5,593 nt of DNA from positions 1 through 5,593 of the forward strand of contig JAISKY010000039.1 of the NCBI GenBank assembly GCA_031260745.1, in the 5' to 3' direction. The DNA is from Oscillospiraceae bacterium. GTDB lineage: Bacteria > Bacillota > Clostridia > Oscillospirales > Oscillospiraceae. The position numbers and the translations under genes are program-made. The notes below the pieces were generated by a model. It saw only the letters and a list, made by a program, of their open reading frames with translations. It searched no databases and was not told the DNA's origin. This document shows, in pieces, positions 4,395-5,593 of this stretch (positions are counted from its first letter, which is position 1; every line of letters begins with the position of its first letter).

Positions 4395-5423
4395 CTAAAT
4401 CAGCGCCATTACTCCGGCAAGCGGCAGCATTACCGAAATCAGCAGCGCGCCGACAAGAACAGACATAAATATAACCAAAGTCGGCTCAATTTTGCTTACG
4501 ATAGCGTCAAGTTTACCGCTTGCGTCGTCGGAACTTCGACGGGCGATTTCTTCCATAACCTCAACCATTGTTCCGGTGCGTTCACCGATACCAATCATCT
4601 TAATATACATCGCGGAAAACACGCCCAAATCAGTTACGCACTCCGTAAGCGGCGCGCCGGTGTCCGCTTTCGCGGCGGCGTCGGAAACTTTGAGTTTAAT
4701 CGGTTTGTCGTCGATGATTTCAGCGGACATCTGCAAACCCTCGTTTATCGTCAGACCCGACGACAGCGTCATAGATATTGAGCTTGACAACCTAGCGGCT
4801 ATCATTGTTCTGCCAAGCGAACTCTTAGCGATAATTACGCCGACCGCCTTAGAGATTACGCGACGGAAAATAAACGCTAACGCGGCAATTACGACGATTA
4901 CGATAACTACCGGAATCCAGTATTCGCTAAGCCATCGCCCGAATTTCAGCACCGCGCTTACCGACGGCGGAACCGCCGCGCTTAGCTGCACATATATGTC
5001 GTTGAAAATCGGCAGAATCTTAACCGCGAAAATCACAAACACGAAAACCAGTACCGCCAACAGCATAATCGGGTACGCGACCGCGACGCGCACTCCGTGC
5101 GTGATTTCCTCTTGGCGTTCATAGTAACGAGCCAACGACAGCAGAGTGTCGTCAAGCCGTCCCGTCCTCTCGCCGATTTCAATCATATCGGTGACGTACT
5201 GCGGGAATACGCCCGTACTCAACAGCGCGTCAGCGAACGAGTGAGCAAGCTGAAGCTCGGCGGCAATTTTGCCGATAATACCGCGGTAGTAGCTTTCCTT
5301 TTCTTCCTGATAGTACATCTCGACGCTCTCGGCAAGAGTAATTCCCGCTTTGAACGCAAGATGCAGCGACAGGCAAAAGAAAGATATGTACTGCTGCGGA
5401 AGTGTTTTTTTCTGAGTAGTCAA
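4395..5423 (-). CDS. pilC: PilC/GspF-family inner-membrane platform protein
   Basis: The 342-residue protein has two copies of the type II secretion F domain. The first copy carries IGERTG (83-88) and is followed by YP (117-118) and a helix at about 119-138; the second carries IGERTG (279-284) followed by EPTLVIFMSVLVGALL (313-328) and the terminal LPLAGV. A further membrane helix is at about 169-186. This architecture defines the polytopic protein that couples the cytoplasmic ATPase to pilin insertion or extraction at the inner membrane. It is shorter than typical PilC (about 400 residues), apparently lacking the extra N-terminal segment. The TTG start at 5423 has GAGGT (5431-5435) 7 bases upstream; the next in-frame Met (residue 36) is inside the first domain. 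It heads the operon, after an 80-base gap from the trkA-like gene. PilC and GspF cannot be told apart from this sequence alone; the downstream PilT favours PilC. Confidence 0.92.
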   Translation of the reverse strand: MTTQKKTLPQQYISFFCLSLHLAFKAGITLAESVEMYYQEEKESYYRGIIGKIAAELQLAHSFADALLSTGVFPQYVTDMIEIGERTGRLDDTLLSLARYYERQEEITHGVRVAVAYPIMLLAVLVFVFVIFAVKILPIFNDIYVQLSAAVPPSVSAVLKFGRWLSEYWIPVVIVIVVIAALAFIFRRVISKAVGVIIAKSSLGRTMIAARLSSSISMTLSSGLTINEGLQMSAEIIDDKPIKLKVSDAAAKADTGAPLTECVTDLGVFSAMYIKMIGIGERTGTMVEVMEEIARRSSDDASGKLDAIVSKIEPTLVIFMSVLVGALLISVMLPLAGVMALI

Positions 5424-5430
5424 TTGTAAA

Positions 5431-5435
5431 ACCTC
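5431..5435 (-). promoter_or_regulatory. Ribosome binding site GAGGT deciding the TTG start of pilC
   Basis: GAGGT reads on the minus strand 7 bases before TTG 5423. No ATG in this frame occurs until residue 36, so this is the only well-placed start. Confidence 0.6.
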
Positions 5436-5445
5436 GCGTTTAGTT

Positions 5446-5477
5446 TTTATAGCAGTTTAATTTACGGTATATGTAAA
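5446..5477 (-). promoter_or_regulatory. Possible extended -10 promoter of the pilus operon
   Basis: On the minus strand, TGCTATAAA (5454-5446) fits an extended -10 element (TGnTATAAT-like). It lies in the AT-rich gap between the trkA-like stop (5504) and the pilC start. A transcript would start near 5439, leaving a very short leader before the ribosome site at 5435. A TTTACA hexamer (5477-5472) is the best -35 candidate, but the 20-base spacer is long, so the -35 assignment is weak. Confidence 0.35.
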
Positions 5478-5503
5478 ATTTCCAACAACGTATTTTTGTG
5501 AGT

Positions 5504-5593
5504 TTATTCGCAAATCTCGTCAAGACCGCCGAGTTTATGGGTTGCAGTAACGACGACTACGCGGTCTCCGGCGCGTATCGTATCGTTTCCTCC
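5504..5593 (-). CDS. trkA: TrkA-type potassium uptake regulator, last 29 residues (5' part outside window)
   Basis: Reading in from the right edge on the minus strand, 29 codons run open and end at TAA (5504-5506). The peptide contains GNDTIRAGDRVVVVTAT and ends LGGLDEICE. A beta strand after an I-x-x-GD-x-V-x-V-V turn, followed by a short L-x-x-L-D-x-I segment, is the usual end of the TrkA_C (RCK_C) domain. TrkA is the cytoplasmic NAD(H)-binding gating subunit of TrkH/KtrB-type K+ channels. Because only the end is visible, another transporter carrying a terminal TrkA_C domain is possible. It is on the same strand as the pilus operon and upstream of it, but the 80-base gap with a promoter-like element suggests separate transcription. 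Confidence 0.72.
   Translation of the reverse strand, partial: GGNDTIRAGDRVVVVTATHKLGGLDEICE

Noticed and set aside
4492..5124. Long plus-strand open frame (210 codons) opposite the pilC-like gene
   Set aside because: Its product is a low-complexity Ser/Thr/Ile-rich sequence with no motif, and it mirrors a gene with two clear GERTG domains on the other strand; it is an antisense shadow.
5459..5482. Possible terminator hairpin (TTTAC/GTAAA) after the trkA-like gene
   Set aside because: The stem is only 5 bp, AT-rich and lacks a following T-tract; it is indistinguishable from chance in an AT-rich gap.
5424..5503. c-di-GMP or other riboswitch upstream of the pilus operon
   Set aside because: Eighty bases of AT-rich sequence without the GC-rich stems or conserved loops of known riboswitches.

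Overview
The window reads as chromosomal DNA of a Gram-positive, anaerobe-like Bacillota (Clostridia-type) bacterium. This is inferred from strong GGAGG/GAGGT ribosome binding sites, frequent TTG starts, and a compact PilC / small pilin-like proteins / PilT operon of the kind found in Clostridia. No rRNA or other taxonomic marker is present, so the assignment is an inference. I see no mobile element, CRISPR array, tRNA or rRNA.

Plus strand, left part: the window opens inside a gene whose reading frame is already open at base 2. It encodes the membrane and regulatory C-terminal half of a BcsA-type (cellulose synthase-like) processive glycosyltransferase. Visible parts are transmembrane helices, a near-match to the FxVTxKG gating loop, and a PilZ domain with both c-di-GMP motifs (RxxxR and DxSxxG), followed by an extension that looks like a second, degenerate PilZ-type barrel. 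A 57-residue single-helix membrane protein follows through an ATGA stop/start overlap. It is easy to miss because of its size.

Middle: a 139-base convergent intergenic region (1441-1579) contains a perfect 10-bp inverted repeat, probably a terminator.

Minus strand, right part, in transcription order from about 5440 down to 1580: a PilC/GspF inner-membrane platform protein; four small proteins with one N-terminal hydrophobic helix each (110, 162, 132 and 149 residues), arranged like minor pilins or pseudopilins; and a PilT-family hexameric ATPase. Gaps are short (37, 12, -4, 1 and 30 bases), so this is one operon for a type IV pilus or type II secretion-like machine. No PilB, PilM/N/O, secretin or prepilin peptidase is present in the window. 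Four of the six genes start with TTG.

Right edge: the last 29 codons of a TrkA-type potassium-channel regulatory protein end at 5504 on the minus strand, upstream of the pilus operon. The 80-base gap between them holds a plausible extended -10 promoter.

Together, the two convergent operons encode surface structures: a c-di-GMP-responsive exopolysaccharide synthase and a pilus-like fibre. A shared role in attachment or biofilm is plausible but inferred.
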